A stretch of DNA of 22,483 nt from UBA2256 sp964453055 (GTDB lineage Bacteria; Spirochaetota; Spirochaetia; Treponematales; Rectinemataceae): positions 1 through 22,483 of the forward strand of contig CAYVOD010000028.1 of the NCBI GenBank assembly GCA_964453055.1. The letters run 5' to 3'. The notes beneath the pieces are model-generated. The model made no database searches. It was given only the letters and a program-made list of their open reading frames with translations, and was not told the DNA's origin. Shown here piece after piece: positions 20,468 to 22,483 of the stretch. Numbering within the stretch: the stretch's first letter is position 1; every line of letters starts with the position of its first letter. The translations under genes were made by a program, and so were the position numbers.

Positions 20468-22483
20468 TTAGAAACTTCTGTCGGCGATGTAACGGTATTC
20501 CTTGTACCTGCGCTCGATGAGGCCGCGCTGCTTCTCCAGAAGCTGGGCCGCCCGCTCGGGATTGGCTTCGCGGAGGGACTTGAAGCGCACCTCGGCGTAC
20601 ATGTAGCCATCGAGCTTGGCGTAATCGGGCTCCTTGGAGTCAAGCTGGAAGGGGTTTTTCCCCTGGGGCTTGAGCCTGGGGTCGTAGCGGTACAGAGGCC
20701 AGACGCCGGACTCGACCGCCGCCTTCTGCTGGTTCATGCCCTTCATCATGTCGATTCCCTGATTGATGCAGTGGGAGTAAGCGATGATGATGGAGGGACC
20801 GTTGTAGCTCTCCGCTTCCCTGAAGGCCTTGATGGTCTGGCTCATGTTGGCGCCCATGGCGATCTGGGCCACGTAGACGTAGCCGTAACTCATGGCGATC
20901 ATCCCCAGGTCCTTCTTCATGGTTTCCTTGCCCGCGGTGGCGAACTTGGCGATGGCGCCGACGGGGGTGGCTTTGGATGCCTGGCCGCCGGTGTTGGAGT
21001 AGACTTCGGTGTCCAGGACCAGGACGTTCACGTTCTTTCCGGAAGCTAAGACGTGGTCCAGGCCTCCGAAGCCGATGTCATAGGCCCAGCCGTCGCCGCC
21101 GATGATCCAGACGGACTTGTGCACCAGGCTCTCGGCCAGGTTCAGTAGTTCTTTCGCCCAGCCTTCCTTGGAACCGGAAACGGCCTTCTTGAGCTCCTCG
21201 ACTGAAGCCCGCTGGGCTTCGATTTCCTCGTCGTTGCTCATGGGGTTAGCCAGGATCTTGTCCGCCAGGGCTGCGTCCACGCCCTTGCCCTTGGCCTGGA
21301 CAAGAAGCTCTTTGGCGTATTCGATTTTCTTGTCGGCGGTGAGCCTCATGCCCATGCCGAACTCGGCGGCGTCCTCGAAGAGGCTGTTGGACCAGGCTGG
21401 TCCGCGGCCGTCGGGGCGCGTGGTGTAGGGCGTGGTGGGCAGATTGCCGCCGTAGATGGAGGAGCAGCCCGTGGCGTTAGCGCAGAGGGCGCGGTCGCCG
21501 AAGAGCTGGCTCATCAGCTTGATATAGGGGGTTTCGCCGCAGCCCGCGCAGGCGCCGGAGAACTCGAACAGGGGTCGCTTCATGCCGATGCCCTTGGGCA
21601 GCGCCAGGTTGAGGTACTTGGCGGGAGTGTCGGGGATGGAGAGGAAGAAGTCCCAGTTCTTGGCCTCGGCCTCGCGAAGCGGGGGCTGGGGCTCGAGATT
21701 GATGGCCTTGCGGCCGGGGTTGGCCTTGTCGTTGACCGGGCAGATGTTGACGCAGGCGCCGCAGCCGGTGCAGTCCTCGGGGGCGACCTGGAGGGTAGCC
21801 TTGAGGCCGGCCAGTTCCTTGCCTTTGCCGTCCGCGCTCTTGAAGGTCTCGGGCGCTCCCTTGAGGTAGGAAGGATCGTAGGCTTTGAGTCTGATGACAG
21901 CGTGGGGGCAGACCATGTTGCAGTTGCCGCACTGGATGCAGATGTCCTGGTTCCAGACGGGGATCTTCTCGGCGATGTTGCGCTTCTCGTACTTCGTGGT
22001 GCCGGTGGGGAAGGTGCCGTCCTCGGGCAGCTTGGACACAGGGATCTTCTCGCCCCTGGCCGCGATGATTTCGCCGATGACTTCCTTGACGAACTTCGGT
22101 GCGGAGGCGGGCACCGGGGCCAGGATCTTGGTCTTGGAGCTGATGGCGCCCGGGGTGACCTTGTGGGTGGCGGTGAGGGCGAGGTCGATCGCTGCCATGT
22201 TCTTGGCCACTACGTCGGCGCCCTTTCTGATGTAGGTCTTCTCGGTGTACTTCTTGATCATGGCGATGGCCTCGTCCTCGGGCAGCACGCCGGAGATCTT
22301 GAAGAAGGCAGTCTGCATGATGGTGTTGATCCTGGTGCCCATGCCCGCCTGCTCGGCCAGGCTCATGGCGTCGATCACGTAGAACTTGAGCTTCTTGTCC
22401 GCGATATGTTTCTGCACTTCGACCGGCAGCTCGTCCCAGACCTTGTCGGCGGGGAAGGGGCTGTTGAGGAGGAAGGTGCCGCC
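20468..22483 (-). CDS. nifJ: pyruvate:ferredoxin (flavodoxin) oxidoreductase, C-terminal part
   Basis: The frame is open to the window edge, giving 671 of the roughly 1170-1200 residues of a single-chain PFOR. The enzyme decarboxylates pyruvate to acetyl-CoA and CO2 and reduces ferredoxin or flavodoxin, a central step in anaerobes. Visible parts (numbering from the first visible residue) are the GTFLLN...FYVIDA domain and MGTRINTIMQTAFFK. The 8Fe ferredoxin-like domain follows, with CIQCGNCNMVCP near 182 and CTGCGACVNICP near 238. The proximal cluster ligands are CAGC near 312, Cys in CANATGCSS near 340, and Cys in AYSHCINQG near 572. The TPP-binding GDGWAYDIGFGGLDHVLA runs near 463-480, and YSNTGGQASKATP follows. 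All expected ligands are present. A GTG at 22417 is internal. Terminator hairpins lie just downstream. Confidence 0.97.
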   Translation of the reverse strand, partial: GGTFLLNSPFPADKVWDELPVEVQKHIADKKLKFYVIDAMSLAEQAGMGTRINTIMQTAFFKISGVLPEDEAIAMIKKYTEKTYIRKGADVVAKNMAAIDLALTATHKVTPGAISSKTKILAPVPASAPKFVKEVIGEIIAARGEKIPVSKLPEDGTFPTGTTKYEKRNIAEKIPVWNQDICIQCGNCNMVCPHAVIRLKAYDPSYLKGAPETFKSADGKGKELAGLKATLQVAPEDCTGCGACVNICPVNDKANPGRKAINLEPQPPLREAEAKNWDFFLSIPDTPAKYLNLALPKGIGMKRPLFEFSGACAGCGETPYIKLMSQLFGDRALCANATGCSSIYGGNLPTTPYTTRPDGRGPAWSNSLFEDAAEFGMGMRLTADKKIEYAKELLVQAKGKGVDAALADKILANPMSNDEEIEAQRASVEELKKAVSGSKEGWAKELLNLAESLVHKSVWIIGGDGWAYDIGFGGLDHVLASGKNVNVLVLDTEVYSNTGGQASKATPVGAIAKFATAGKETMKKDLGMIAMSYGYVYVAQIAMGANMSQTIKAFREAESYNGPSIIIAYSHCINQGIDMMKGMNQQKAAVESGVWPLYRYDPRLKPQGKNPFQLDSKEPDYAKLDGYMYAEVRFKSLREANPERAAQLLEKQRGLIERRYKEYRYIADRSF

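Noticed and set aside
20339..21049. 236-codon plus-strand frame
   Set aside because: It runs through the terminator hairpin and antisense to the conserved TPP-binding part of PFOR, and has no domain signature.

Overview
The window looks like chromosomal DNA from a GC-rich, probably anaerobic bacterium. Most of it is around 60% G+C or more. It ends in the C-terminal part of a pyruvate:ferredoxin oxidoreductase and carries a large protein resembling pyrophosphate-type PEP carboxykinase. A membrane-anchored LuxR-type regulator, the PPi-PEPCK-like protein and an MFS/HEAT fusion together make a spirochaete (Treponema/Spirochaeta relatives) my best guess. That placement is inference: there is no rRNA or other decisive marker in the window.

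Layout. 1-457: 3' end of a RarD-type permease. 536-6924 (minus): a tight three-gene operon, hutH - PPi-PEPCK-like (1156 aa) - hutI. It encodes the first and third steps of histidine breakdown with the large enzyme between them; hutU and the last hut step are not in the window. 6931-6982: a compact divergent promoter region. 6991-7860: an EamA permease, which overlaps tail to tail with a cation/proton antiporter carrying a PTS EIIA-like C-terminus (7836-9971, minus). 10112-11268: an RluA-type pseudouridine synthase translationally coupled to an unrecognised 134-aa protein. 11308-12099 (minus): a DUF72 protein. 12242-13149: a YggT-like membrane protein and the RNA-binding protein YhbY. 13088-15358 (minus): an MFS permease fused to a HEAT-like domain. 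15407-17663 (minus): mazG followed by a MATE exporter.

17725-18996 is a complete insertion sequence of lower G+C, sitting between mazG and a luxR-type gene. It has perfect terminal inverted repeats, flanking TA dinucleotides and one transposase gene. The right inverted repeat encodes the transposase C-terminus, and the stop codon starts with the flanking TA. 19002-20279 (minus) holds the membrane LuxR regulator, which has a strong promoter and an inverted repeat at its predicted start site, and a VanZ-like protein. 20375-20445 holds hairpins downstream of the PFOR gene (20468-22483, minus, 5' part missing).

Recurring signal. Several genes at the head of transcription units (EamA permease, VanZ-like, YggT-like, MFS/HEAT, possibly hutH) have no visible Shine-Dalgarno sequence. 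Each has a sigma70-like -10 box ending 6-9 bases before the ATG, which would give leaderless or nearly leaderless mRNAs. Other genes, mostly internal to operons (PPi-PEPCK-like, hutI, yhbY, MATE) but also mazG, DUF72 and luxR, have clear Shine-Dalgarno sequences. No gene-free stretch longer than 300 bases, tRNA, rRNA or CRISPR array was seen.
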